From COE1 sp964387365 (lineage in GTDB: Bacteria > Bacillota > Clostridia > Lachnospirales > Lachnospiraceae), in contig CAYLWP010000001.1 in assembly GCA_964387365.1 (NCBI GenBank), positions 57,305 to 121,304 of the forward strand: a stretch of 64,000 nucleotides of DNA, given 5' to 3'. The notes below the pieces were generated by a model. The model did no database searches and had not been told where the DNA came from. It saw nothing but the letters and a program-made list of their open reading frames with translations. Made by a program: the position numbers and the translations under genes. How positions within the stretch are numbered: position 1 is the first letter of the stretch; each line of letters begins with the position of its first letter. Shown one piece after another: positions 18,372 to 27,854 of this stretch.

Positions 18372-19264
18372 GTATACCAGTGGCGATGATTATTTTCAAT
18401 CGCCCAGATACAACACAAGAAGTGTTTGAAGCGATTAGAGAGGCGAAGCCACCAAAGCTTTATATTATTAGTGATGCTGCTAGAGAAGGACGAGTAGAAG
18501 AACAAAAGAAGGTGGCAGCGACTAGAGCATATGTAGAAGAACATATTGACTGGGAATGTGAAGTGATTAAGAATTATGCAGAGAAAAATATGGGATGCAA
18601 GAAGAGAGTTGCTAGTGGCATTTCATGGGTATTTGAACATGAAGAAATGGCTATTATTTTGGAGGATGACTGTGTACCTAAACAGGAATTCTTTCGTTTC
18701 TGTCAAGAGATGCTGATTCGATATAAAGATGATTCAAATGTATATATGGTATCGGGAACGAATGATTTGCCGGATTATGTTTGCAAAGAGGATTATTTTT
18801 TCAATCATTTTGCTACTATTTGGGGATGGGCGACCTGGAGAAGAGCATGGAGCGAGCACTATGATATTCAGATGGCCAACTGGCCGAAATTACGGGCAGA
18901 ACGTCGATTTAGACATTTATTCTCCAATCCATTGCAGTATAAACTGTTCGTACGAGATTGTGACCGTATTCATGCAGGTTTAGTAGATACTTGGGATATG
19001 CAGTGGGTTATTACAATTTTGAGTAATGATGGACTTGGAATTACGCCTAAGAGCAACTTGGTTCACAATATTGGATGTGGAAGAGAAGATGCTACGCATA
19101 CAAAGGATAATTCAAGAGAGGTAGCAGAATATGGAGAATTTGCATTTCCTATTCATTATTTGGATACAAAAATTATGGAACCAGGTTTTGAAAAGCTATA
19201 TACCAAGAAATTCTTTGGGTTTAAAAGAGTTGTAAATGCAGCTGTACGAAAGGTGTTCAAGTGA
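18350..19264 (+). CDS. GT-A-type glycosyltransferase (GT2-like, GNT-I-like)
   Basis: The protein is 304 aa. PVAMIIFNRPDTTQEVF opens the GT-A domain and LEDDCVPKQEFFRFC near residue 103 carries the metal-binding acid cluster. HFATIWGWATWRRAW near residue 160 is typical of this bacterial group. The start overlaps the Wzy gene by 22 bases; an ATG at 18368 is an alternative with almost no overlap. The stop overlaps the GTG of the next gene by 4 bases. Confidence 0.85.
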   Translation: MEENFQMSIPVAMIIFNRPDTTQEVFEAIREAKPPKLYIISDAAREGRVEEQKKVAATRAYVEEHIDWECEVIKNYAEKNMGCKKRVASGISWVFEHEEMAIILEDDCVPKQEFFRFCQEMLIRYKDDSNVYMVSGTNDLPDYVCKEDYFFNHFATIWGWATWRRAWSEHYDIQMANWPKLRAERRFRHLFSNPLQYKLFVRDCDRIHAGLVDTWDMQWVITILSNDGLGITPKSNLVHNIGCGREDATHTKDNSREVAEYGEFAFPIHYLDTKIMEPGFEKLYTKKFFGFKRVVNAAVRKVFK

Positions 19265-20451
19265 AACAGAAAATCTTAATTGTTCATAATTATTATAAGA
19301 TTCCTGGCGGAGAAGATACTGTAGTTGCAAATGAGAGAAAAATGTTGGAAGAACATGGGCATCAAGTATGGATGTATACCAGAACAAATAAAGAATTAGA
19401 ACAAATGTCAGGATTATCAAAGCTTTTATTGCCGTTTACTACGGTGTTTAATTTTCGAACATTTTATGAAGTAAAAAAGCTGATTCGACAGAAAGAAATA
19501 GATATTGTTCATGTGCATAATACATTAAATCTTATTAGTCCTGCTGTCTATTATGCAGCTAAGGCAAGTAAGGTACCTGTAGTACAGACAATACACAATT
19601 TTAGACTTCAATGTATGGCTGCAGTTTTTTATCGCAATAATCATATATGCGAGAAATGTATAACAAAAGGCTTAATATGTGCTGTAAAGAATGGTTGTTA
19701 TCGAGATAGCAAAATACAAACATTGGCATGTGCGATGACAAATTGGATTCATAGAAAATTAGGTATATATCAAAAACTATCATATATATGTTTGACAGAG
19801 TTTAATAAGCAGAAATTGTTACAATGGCAAGAACATGGAAAAAGTATACTTACGAAAGAGCAAATATATATTAAGCCCAACTTTACTTATGAACTCCAAC
19901 AGTATAATAGCATGTTATATGAACAGGGAGATTATTACTTATTCATAGGTAGAGTAGAACAGATTAAAGGTATAGATGTTTTAATTAAGGCGTTTGAGTT
20001 GCTACCGGAACAATATTTAAAAATAGCAGGGACAGGTACGGAGTTAGAATATTACAAAGGAAAAGTTGCCGAAAAGCGGTTAAATAATATTGAATTTTTA
20101 GGTTTCTTGGACAAAGAAACGCTTTGCAAAACAATAAGAGGGGCCAAAGCTGTCATTGTTGCATCGCAATGGTATGAGACTTTTGGAATGATAATTGTCG
20201 AAGCATATTCTTGCGGAACCCCTGTCATCGTAGGAGATATTGGTAATATATCCAATTTGGTAGAACATGGTGTGACTGGAATGAAATTTGAATATGATAA
20301 TTCGGAAGGACTGAGGAATACGATACTTGAGTTCGAGCAACAAAATAGAAGACAAATGTCTGAGAATGCGTATTTAAAGTATAGAAAAGAATTCACATCT
20401 GACGAAAATTATAAACAATTACTTGAAATATATAATTGCGTTTCTAAATAA
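19261..20451 (+). CDS. GT4-family glycosyltransferase
   Basis: The protein is 396 aa, starting at a GTG that overlaps the preceding TGA. The N-terminal Rossmann domain has KIPGGEDTVVANERKMLEEHG. The C-terminal domain has GRVEQIKGIDVLIKAF and ETFGMIIVEAYSCGTPVI with the E-x7-E nucleotide-sugar pattern. A cysteine-rich insert, CEKCITKGLICAVKNGC near residue 138, is common in this capsular subgroup and may bind metal. Donor unknown. Confidence 0.9.
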   Translation: MKQKILIVHNYYKIPGGEDTVVANERKMLEEHGHQVWMYTRTNKELEQMSGLSKLLLPFTTVFNFRTFYEVKKLIRQKEIDIVHVHNTLNLISPAVYYAAKASKVPVVQTIHNFRLQCMAAVFYRNNHICEKCITKGLICAVKNGCYRDSKIQTLACAMTNWIHRKLGIYQKLSYICLTEFNKQKLLQWQEHGKSILTKEQIYIKPNFTYELQQYNSMLYEQGDYYLFIGRVEQIKGIDVLIKAFELLPEQYLKIAGTGTELEYYKGKVAEKRLNNIEFLGFLDKETLCKTIRGAKAVIVASQWYETFGMIIVEAYSCGTPVIVGDIGNISNLVEHGVTGMKFEYDNSEGLRNTILEFEQQNRRQMSENAYLKYRKEFTSDENYKQLLEIYNCVSK

Positions 20452-20479
20452 GCTACTACTTGGCGTAATAAGGAATAAT

Positions 20480-21511
20480 ATGAAAAAAAAGGAACTGAAA
20501 AACAATATACCATATAAAGCATATAGAAAGCTTCACCATTGGTTCTGGAATGGATTAAAACCGGGAAAATGGTCATTGTATTTGTATTCATCCTATTGGC
20601 ATTATAAAGTTAGCCGGTATAGTAAGAAATCGGGTGGTATGAATGAATTATATCTGACATTAGAACCTAATAGAGGTGCTGGGATTGGGCATCAGATGGG
20701 AAATTGGTTGGCAGGATATTGTCTGGCAGAAAAATTTGGTGTCAAATATGCATATTCAAGATTTCCGTCTGCAGATTGGGATGATTTTCTAGGATTTGGT
20801 GAACATGAAATATCAACAAAAGAGCTGATATTATGTGGTTACACAAAAAAAAGATTACCCGGCTTTAATTCAGATAATGAGGAGGACATGAAGCGGATTG
20901 CGGGTATAATAAATTCCTACCAAGGAAAAAAGGTAATATTTTATCTTTCTCTTGATCAATATTATAGGAATATACAGGAAGCGGAGAGGTTTGTAAAAGA
21001 GAAGTTTAACAATGCAAAATCAAGACACAATGACAAGATTATTTATGAACGAGATACTCTGAACATAGCTATCCACATTAGAAGAGGAGATATCGTTGCA
21101 GGACAAACCACTCTAGCCCCGGAACTAACGAAGAGATGGATGACGAATGATTATTACGCCACTCTATTAAAGGAAGTGGTGTCATGTATCCCAAAAGATA
21201 GAAAGTATCAAATATACTTGTTCTCACAAGGAACAAGAGAAGACTTTCCAGAGTTTGATACTATAAAGAACGTAAAGTTATGCTTTGATATGCCGACACG
21301 AGATTCTTTTTTACACATGATAAGAGCGGATATTTTGATTACAAGTAAGAGCTCGTTTTCTTATAAACCGGCACTTTTGTCGGATGGGATAAAGATATGC
21401 CCGGAAGAATTCTGGCATGGATATCCTGCTGATGAGAGATGGCTTCTTATTGATGTAGAACAAGGAATAAGCCAGGGACAAAAAGGTATTTTAAATAATT
21501 TGTTACAATAA
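20480..21511 (+). CDS. Fucosyltransferase-superfamily (GT11/GT23-like) glycosyltransferase
   Basis: The protein is 343 aa from the ATG at 20480, which has TAAGGAATA upstream; a TTG at 20423 would run inside the preceding gene. GAGIGHQMGNWLAGYCLAEK near residue 60 resembles the GGLGNQ region. AIHIRRGDIV near residue 197 is the HxRRGD donor-binding motif of fucosyltransferase folds, and ILITSKSSFSYKPALL replaces the NSSFSWW motif. It is more distant from GT11 than the enzymes at 5448, 25944 and 40604. It is followed by an ABC flippase, echoing the flippase/GT11 pairing at 9931-12792. Confidence 0.7.
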   Translation: MKKKELKNNIPYKAYRKLHHWFWNGLKPGKWSLYLYSSYWHYKVSRYSKKSGGMNELYLTLEPNRGAGIGHQMGNWLAGYCLAEKFGVKYAYSRFPSADWDDFLGFGEHEISTKELILCGYTKKRLPGFNSDNEEDMKRIAGIINSYQGKKVIFYLSLDQYYRNIQEAERFVKEKFNNAKSRHNDKIIYERDTLNIAIHIRRGDIVAGQTTLAPELTKRWMTNDYYATLLKEVVSCIPKDRKYQIYLFSQGTREDFPEFDTIKNVKLCFDMPTRDSFLHMIRADILITSKSSFSYKPALLSDGIKICPEEFWHGYPADERWLLIDVEQGISQGQKGILNNLLQ

Positions 21512-21527
21512 CGCGGGAGTATCAATT

Positions 21528-23267
21528 ATGAATGTATTAAAAAAGATAAACTATTTGTTTGATAAGAAAACAAAGCTATCATTAATTGGAATCTTTTTAC
21601 TGATAATAATTGGATCAGCAGCAGAGTTGGCGGGGGTAGCGATAGTACTACCTATTATTAATTTGGCAGTTGACGATGCGTTTGCTGAGAATGAGTGGTG
21701 TATCCGTGTGATGAAACTGACAGGATATACTACAAAAGAAGAAGTGATTTCTGTTCTGATTGGTATTACCATTTTCATTTATATATTTAAAAGCATATAT
21801 CTGTCGTGGATGAACAGTACATTGTATGGTTTTGCAGCAAAGGTAAAGAGAGAACTTGCAACCAGACTTATGCAGGCATATCTGAAACAACCTTATGAGT
21901 ATTTTTTGAAAAAGGACACCTCAATACTAATTAGAAGTATTAACGCTGATACTTGTCAGCTATATGAAGTTATCCTGAATTGCCTATTGGTTGCTTCGAA
22001 TGGAGTGACAGCAGTAGCTTTGCTGGTTACATTAGTAGCAATCAACCCTTTTATGGCTATATTGGTAGCAATTCTTTTGCTGATTTGTGCAGTGGTAATA
22101 CTTAAAGTTGTTCAGAAAAGAACCAGACGTTATGGTAGAATGAACCAACAACTTGGTGGCTCATTGATTAAGTATCTGCAGCAATCCTTTGAGGGAATAA
22201 AGGAAATAAAGATACTTGGCGGCGAAAGATTTTTCACACAAAGATACAGTGAGACATATAGAGAGCAGACACTGATAGAGAGAAAGACAAAGCTGGTAAA
22301 TCTTATTCCGAAGTATCTAATTGAGGCAGTGTGCGTGATTGGAATTATGGTATTTTTTGGAATGAATATCATATATAATCCGGATTACATGACACTGATA
22401 CCACAACTTGCTACTTTTGTAGCAGCTGCTTATAAACTATTACCTTCAGTAAATGCTGTATATGCATATATCAACACGATTATTTATCATAGAGCATCGA
22501 TAGATCTTGTATATCATGATATACAAGAGGCGAATAAACTTGAAATTCAAGAAGGCTATACAGATGAAGAGATAGTAACTTTGCCTTTTGAGCGTGGAAT
22601 CAGATTAGAACAGGTTGATTACAAGTATGAGAATTCTGAGAAGTATGTATTAAAGAATGTATCTATAGAGATACCAAAGGGAAAGTCAGTTGCATTTATA
22701 GGACCATCAGGCGGTGGAAAGACTACAACCGCAGATCTTATTATCGGACTGTTGAGACCTACAAGTGGAAGCATAAAAGTTGATGGTCAGGACATCTCTC
22801 GTAATCTGACCGGTTGGAGAAGTCAGATAGGATATATACCACAAAGCATATATCTTACAGATGAGTCGATTAAGTGTAATGTTGCGTTGGGTGTTGAAGA
22901 AGCTAATATTGATGTTGATAGAGTTAGAAAAGCTTTGGAAGAAGCACAACTGTTAGAATTCGCTGACGGACTTGAAAAAGGAATAGATACTAGAGTTGGT
23001 GAACGTGGCATGAGACTTTCAGGTGGTCAGAGGCAGAGAATAGGGATTGCCAGAGCGTTATATCATAATCCGGATCTTTTGGTGTTTGACGAAGCGACTT
23101 CCGCTCTTGATAATGAGACAGAGAAGGAAGTCATGAAGGCGATAGATGGACTTCGTGGCAACAAGACTATTGTAATGATAGCGCATAGATTGTCAACAAT
23201 AGAGAACTGTGACATAGTATATAGAGTTGAACAGGGTAAAATATCAACTGAAAAAGGTATAGTATGA
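21528..23267 (+). CDS. PglK/MsbA-type ABC transporter, second probable flippase
   Basis: The protein is 579 aa: an N-terminal six-helix region (residues about 15-310), then an ATPase with GPSGGGKTTT near residue 391, LSGGQRQR near residue 497 and LLVFDEATSALD near residue 517. It parallels the 580-aa protein at 9931 in length and motifs but differs clearly in the membrane domain, so it is an older paralogue or separately acquired. It probably flips a lipid-linked oligosaccharide. The stop overlaps the next start within ATGAATAA. Confidence 0.88.
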   Translation: MNVLKKINYLFDKKTKLSLIGIFLLIIIGSAAELAGVAIVLPIINLAVDDAFAENEWCIRVMKLTGYTTKEEVISVLIGITIFIYIFKSIYLSWMNSTLYGFAAKVKRELATRLMQAYLKQPYEYFLKKDTSILIRSINADTCQLYEVILNCLLVASNGVTAVALLVTLVAINPFMAILVAILLLICAVVILKVVQKRTRRYGRMNQQLGGSLIKYLQQSFEGIKEIKILGGERFFTQRYSETYREQTLIERKTKLVNLIPKYLIEAVCVIGIMVFFGMNIIYNPDYMTLIPQLATFVAAAYKLLPSVNAVYAYINTIIYHRASIDLVYHDIQEANKLEIQEGYTDEEIVTLPFERGIRLEQVDYKYENSEKYVLKNVSIEIPKGKSVAFIGPSGGGKTTTADLIIGLLRPTSGSIKVDGQDISRNLTGWRSQIGYIPQSIYLTDESIKCNVALGVEEANIDVDRVRKALEEAQLLEFADGLEKGIDTRVGERGMRLSGGQRQRIGIARALYHNPDLLVFDEATSALDNETEKEVMKAIDGLRGNKTIVMIAHRLSTIENCDIVYRVEQGKISTEKGIV

Positions 23268-24241
23268 ATAAGCGAGAGAGTATATTGAAAAGATTAGAGT
23301 GGCTAATTTATGGAAGTGATTATGTACTCCGACAAAAAATAAAGAATTTATATATAATTCCATATTGTAAGAGAGAAATGCTTAGTATAGAAGAGTGCAA
23401 TAAAGATATAAAGAAGAAGCTAGCAGGAGAGGAGCCTTTTTTTGTTGGAAGAATAGGACTGTTTGAACTAGCTGCTATGAGGGCATTTGAATTTCATAAT
23501 AAAGATAAATATGAACTAGTTATGAAACAGATATATGATTGCGCAGGATTCTATCCTTTAGATATTTCTCTTGGAAATCCGTTTTTGGATTTAATGAGGC
23601 GGTCATTGAAAAATTGTGATTTATTAGCTTGTTCCCATCAACTATGTGAGAATTATTTTATTAACAGATACACAAGGCGTGAGGCGAAAGGCACTGTGTC
23701 TTTTGATGCATTGGAACCATGGAGATTTGAAAATCCATGGTCAAGTGGATTAAGAGGAAAAAAAGTATTGGTAGTAACACCATTTGTGGAATCGGTAAAT
23801 GAACAGTATAAAAACAGAGATAAGCTTTTTCAAAACACTAATATATTGCCGGAGTTTGAACTATACACATATAAGGCACTTCAAACGACAGGAGATTTAA
23901 ATGACGAAAGATTTGCAAACTGGTTTGAAGCACTGGAATATATGTATCAGGAAATTATGAGAATAGATTTTGATGTGGTGTTGTTAGGTTGTGGTGCATA
24001 TGGTTTTCCGTTGGGAGCTAAGATTAAGAATGCAGGAAAACAGGCAATCCATATGGGAGGAGTATTACAGATTCTCTTTGGTATTATGGGAAAGAGATGG
24101 GATGGAACAGGACCGAATAGTAATACACAGAAAATACGAGAAGATATCGCAAAGTACTATAATAAGTATTGGAATTATCCAAAACAAAGTGAGACGCCAA
24201 TTAGTGCGAGTCGCGTAGAATATGGTCCGTATTGGAAGTAG
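23264..24241 (+). CDS. Uncharacterised protein, possibly GT-D-like glycosyltransferase
   Basis: The protein is 325 aa and I do not recognise it firmly. It is soluble, with FFVGRIGLFELAAMRAFE near residue 60, a nucleotide-fold-like stretch KKVLVVTPFVESV near residue 166, and VVLLGCGAYGFPLGAKIKNAG near residue 242 followed by HMGGVLQILFG. An acidic residue in an N-terminal R-x-G-x-x-E segment and a late glycine-rich ALxLAxxL-type segment recall GT-D (DUF1792-like) enzymes, but this is a weak resemblance. It is coupled to the flippase by overlap, which argues for a glycan role. Confidence 0.6.
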   Translation: MNKRESILKRLEWLIYGSDYVLRQKIKNLYIIPYCKREMLSIEECNKDIKKKLAGEEPFFVGRIGLFELAAMRAFEFHNKDKYELVMKQIYDCAGFYPLDISLGNPFLDLMRRSLKNCDLLACSHQLCENYFINRYTRREAKGTVSFDALEPWRFENPWSSGLRGKKVLVVTPFVESVNEQYKNRDKLFQNTNILPEFELYTYKALQTTGDLNDERFANWFEALEYMYQEIMRIDFDVVLLGCGAYGFPLGAKIKNAGKQAIHMGGVLQILFGIMGKRWDGTGPNSNTQKIREDIAKYYNKYWNYPKQSETPISASRVEYGPYWK

Positions 24242-24308
24242 CAATGATTTATGTAACAGACCTTACTTTTTGGACTAATTTTTTGAAATAAACGGAGTAT
24301 ATATTTGT

Positions 24309-25925
24309 ATGAAAAAAAGTATGGAAGACTTTCCGATAGATGAAAACTGTTTGAATGAATTTGTGCAGGTTAATCAAAATAAGTGGGATAAACAATGTAA
24401 AAAAGGTAAGACAGTGGTTGTGAATCTTTCAATGGTAAGAATGCAAGTGGCATGGGTAATACCCAAACTTCTATATGCAAGAGGAGTGGCTGATGCCATA
24501 GATGGCAATGTAATAGTATTAACATGGAGAGAGAACCCTATGTTGACTGAACTTGTGAAGTCTTTTGGGTTTGAACATATAGCTTTGGATACTATGAGTA
24601 GTAAGAACATTGTCGGCTTAATAAAAGCGTTACTGAAAACAATGATGTTTCTGATTACTGATGGAACTGGTGCGGGGTTAAAGAAATTAAAAGCATGTAA
24701 TGTAACAGCGGGAAAATCATTATATGAAGATATCATTAGAACATCTAGCTTATCAACGATTCGTAGCGTGAGAAAAAAAGTATGTATTAAGAAAATGATT
24801 CATATTTTATTAGCAGCATATTCTATGGAGAGATTAATAAATAGAGAGAACGTGCAATATGCAGTTTTGGATGATGTGGCTTATCATGAAGGACTATTTA
24901 TGAAAATGCTGCTTAAACGAAATCTTCCGGTATACATGGTAGATAATTGGAGAGAGCGAAAGGTTCCTAATAATACAGCGGGAAATATTGAACTTACAGG
25001 GGTATATTTTAGAAAGATAATTACTGAACATTTGTCTATTTTAGATGAAAGTTCAGCAGAATGGTCAGAACAATATTTGATGGAGCGTTTTGAAGGAAAA
25101 AATGGCCGCAATATTGATAGAGGGGCATTCAAAGACAAAAGAGTAATTACTAGGGAAAATCTTCAAAAGGAACTAAAAATAGATCCTAAGAAGAAAAATA
25201 TAGTTATCATGGCGCATACTTTTACGGATGCTGTGTTTAATTATGGGGACATTTATTTTAGAGATTATTATGACTGGCTAGAACAAACTTTAAAAATTGC
25301 ACAGAAAGTTGAGGATGTGAATTGGATACTAAAACCACATCCAACACGTTCCGCATACAATGAAAGCGAAGATTCTATTGAAGATATGTTTGAAAGATAT
25401 AAAACCGATAATATGGTGATGCTTTCGGATGAAGTAAGTGCGGAAAGTATTAAAAATATTGCAGATGCAATTGTGACGATTGGAGGAAATGCAGGAGCGG
25501 AATTTGCTTGTTTTGGAGTACCGGTAGTAATTGTAGGAAAACCATATTATGCGGATTTTGGTTACACAGAAGAACCTAAGGATTTTGATGAATATCAAGT
25601 TACATTAAGAAATATTAAAAATATACAAGTACTTAATGAGAAGCAGATTGAACTTGCGAAGAAGGTGTTCTGCCTTAGAAATAATACAAAATACGATTAT
25701 CTGTATTCGTATTTTCATGATGAATTATCAGATATGGTAAATGAGAAGTATAATAAAATGCTTAATGAGATAGCACTTCAATATTTTGCCAATAATAATG
25801 GAACTAAGGTATATAATGACGAAATTTTACGATTTATGATTGAGTATTTCAACACGCATGATTTGAAGGAATGTGCATATTATCTGGCGGGAAGAAATTC
25901 TGCGATGAATGAGAAAAATGGATAA
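24309..25925 (+). CDS. Capsule-polysaccharide-type GT-B protein
   Basis: The protein is 538 aa. Its C-terminal half has NIVIMAHTFTDAVF, WILKPHPTRSAYNE near residue 340 and TIGGNAGAEFACFGVPVVIV near residue 394. The KPHP and G-x-x-G-x-E-x-x-x-x-G-x-P patterns are shared by capsule biosynthesis GT-B proteins (KpsC/KpsS-like) and CDP-glycerol transferases. The N-terminal half is poorly conserved. Possible roles are a sugar or polyol-phosphate transfer to the glycan; the LTA-synthase-like gene lies 3 kb downstream. The next gene's possible first ATG abuts its stop. Confidence 0.7.
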   Translation: MKKSMEDFPIDENCLNEFVQVNQNKWDKQCKKGKTVVVNLSMVRMQVAWVIPKLLYARGVADAIDGNVIVLTWRENPMLTELVKSFGFEHIALDTMSSKNIVGLIKALLKTMMFLITDGTGAGLKKLKACNVTAGKSLYEDIIRTSSLSTIRSVRKKVCIKKMIHILLAAYSMERLINRENVQYAVLDDVAYHEGLFMKMLLKRNLPVYMVDNWRERKVPNNTAGNIELTGVYFRKIITEHLSILDESSAEWSEQYLMERFEGKNGRNIDRGAFKDKRVITRENLQKELKIDPKKKNIVIMAHTFTDAVFNYGDIYFRDYYDWLEQTLKIAQKVEDVNWILKPHPTRSAYNESEDSIEDMFERYKTDNMVMLSDEVSAESIKNIADAIVTIGGNAGAEFACFGVPVVIVGKPYYADFGYTEEPKDFDEYQVTLRNIKNIQVLNEKQIELAKKVFCLRNNTKYDYLYSYFHDELSDMVNEKYNKMLNEIALQYFANNNGTKVYNDEILRFMIEYFNTHDLKECAYYLAGRNSAMNEKNG

Positions 25926-25943
25926 ATGAAGAAGGATAAGTAC

Positions 25944-26831
25944 ATGAAAAATGTATATGTTAATGTTAGGGATGGATTAGGGAATCAGTGGTTTTGCTAT
26001 GCTTTTGGATACGCAGTGGCAAAGCGAAGCAACGGTAAATTGATTTTGGATTCAAGCAGACTTGACACCAACAAAATAAAAGATCGTAGATTTGAGTTAC
26101 TCAATTTTCAAATAAAGTACGATAAAAGAATAAGCTATAAATATGTTTTTAATCCGAAATTGCGCAAATGGAGAATTGATCAACTATTTAGGGCTAGCAA
26201 AATAGGAATTTTCACGAAACAGTATGTAGAAGAAAATGCTTATAGATATGAAAAAGAAGTATTTGAGATAAAGAATGATACATACTTTGATGGATATTGG
26301 CAGAACTATCGTTACTTTGATGAGTATAGAGATGAACTGATTGAGATGTTTAAACCTTCAAGACAAATTTCCAATAGTATGCAGGATATCATAAAAGAAA
26401 TGGAATCATGCTGTAGTGTTGCACTTCACGTAAGGCGAGGAGATTATGTGGATATTAATTGGAATGTCCCTATGGCCTATTATGTGAAAGCATTGCAAAT
26501 GTGTAGAGAATGCCTATCAGATAAGATAAGGGTATATCTTTTTACAGATGATAAAGAGTTTACCAAAAAGTTTTTCTCGGACATATCAATAGAGAATCTG
26601 GAGTTTGTATTTCCGGAATACGAATCGAATAATTATATAGTTGATGATATGTATTTATTGAGTAAATGTAAACATAATATTATTGCAAATAGTTCATTTA
26701 GTTGGTGGTCAGCATATTTGAATGATACTCCGGACAAGTTAGTGATATGCCCGGAATATTCAACGTGGACGAAAGATTTTTATCCGGTCGAATGGAAAAA
26801 GATTAACGTGAATAGTTTGGAGGATTCATAA
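25944..26831 (+). CDS. GT11 alpha-1,2-fucosyltransferase-like glycosyltransferase
   Basis: The protein is 295 aa from the ATG at 25944, which has GAAGAAGGA eight bases upstream; an in-frame ATG at 25926 overlaps that ribosome site. RDGLGNQWFCYAFGYA, ALHVRRGDYVD near residue 160 and NSSFSWWSAYL near residue 250 are the three GT11 signatures, all intact. GDP-fucose is the expected donor. This stretch of the window is markedly AT-rich. Confidence 0.9.
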   Translation: MKNVYVNVRDGLGNQWFCYAFGYAVAKRSNGKLILDSSRLDTNKIKDRRFELLNFQIKYDKRISYKYVFNPKLRKWRIDQLFRASKIGIFTKQYVEENAYRYEKEVFEIKNDTYFDGYWQNYRYFDEYRDELIEMFKPSRQISNSMQDIIKEMESCCSVALHVRRGDYVDINWNVPMAYYVKALQMCRECLSDKIRVYLFTDDKEFTKKFFSDISIENLEFVFPEYESNNYIVDDMYLLSKCKHNIIANSSFSWWSAYLNDTPDKLVICPEYSTWTKDFYPVEWKKINVNSLEDS

Positions 26832-26853
26832 CCGCAGATAAAGGGAAAATGGC

Positions 26854-27819
26854 ATGGAGGTACAGAAGCAGATGTATACAATTGCGCATATATTGCCATA
26901 TTTTTTAAATGGTACAGGGAAATGGCCTGAATATATTGATTGGTATATGGCATCGTGTAAAGCAAATAACACGATAGACTTTTATATTTTTACAGATGAT
27001 CATTCGCTGGAAAAGTGGGAAAAGGAAGATAATATTACAATCATATATATGACCTTTGAACAGTGCATTCAAAGAATTCACGAAAAACTTGGAGAGGTAA
27101 ATATATCCAGACCATATAAAATGTGTGATTTAAGACATGCGTATTTTGAAATATTTGAGGAATGGATAAAAGGCTACGATTTTTGGGCTTTTGGTGATTG
27201 TGATTTAATATTTGGAAATATAAGAGAGTTTTTCCCGGATAATTTTCTGGATCAATATGATAGATTTCAAGTTCTTGGTAATTTGCAAATTATAAGGAAT
27301 ACGGAAGAGGTTAATAAGCAGTATTTACTAAACAGACCGGAAGGGTCGCCACACAAAGATTTGATATGGGAAAATGTCAAAAAGTGTGAGAGCAACTGCA
27401 TGTTTGATGAATGGGATGGAGTTCCATTATTAGTTCGTGAAAATGGTAAGAGAATATATTGGACTCGTGAGAACTTTGCAAATATGTATCAACCTACTAG
27501 GTATAAGAAGATGATTGATAACACGGTGCAGGAAAATACGTTATTTCAATATTGGAAGTGGGAAAACGGCAGGATATATCATGTAGATGCATTATTGGGC
27601 AAAGAGAAACCGAGACTATATATACATATGTCTGCAAGAAAAATGAAAACGGTTCCATATAATGGTGAGCAGAAAGTATATTTAACAGTGAATTCAGAGA
27701 TTAAATTATCAATTCAAAGATGGAAAGACTCGTATTGTGGATTTGAATTTTTCAAAGTATATTTCAAGAAAATTTGCATATGGATTACGTGGCATGTTAA
27801 GCACTTATTTAAGCAATAA
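26854..27819 (+). CDS. DUF6625 family protein, probable glycosyltransferase
   Basis: The protein is 321 aa. YTIAHILPYFLNGTGKWPEY at the start, FYIFTDDHSLEKW, and YDFWAFGDCDLIFGNIREFF near residue 110 match my recollection of DUF6625, a family of GT-A-like proteins in capsule loci. GDCDLIFG likely supplies the DxD metal site. Either the ATG at 26854 (AAAGGG upstream) or that at 26872 (GGAGG upstream) could be the start. It is the next gene after the GT11 at 25944. Confidence 0.75.
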   Translation: MEVQKQMYTIAHILPYFLNGTGKWPEYIDWYMASCKANNTIDFYIFTDDHSLEKWEKEDNITIIYMTFEQCIQRIHEKLGEVNISRPYKMCDLRHAYFEIFEEWIKGYDFWAFGDCDLIFGNIREFFPDNFLDQYDRFQVLGNLQIIRNTEEVNKQYLLNRPEGSPHKDLIWENVKKCESNCMFDEWDGVPLLVRENGKRIYWTRENFANMYQPTRYKKMIDNTVQENTLFQYWKWENGRIYHVDALLGKEKPRLYIHMSARKMKTVPYNGEQKVYLTVNSEIKLSIQRWKDSYCGFEFFKVYFKKICIWITWHVKHLFKQ

Positions 27820-27854
27820 TGAAACATGCAAAAAGGAATGATTGGGGAATAAAT

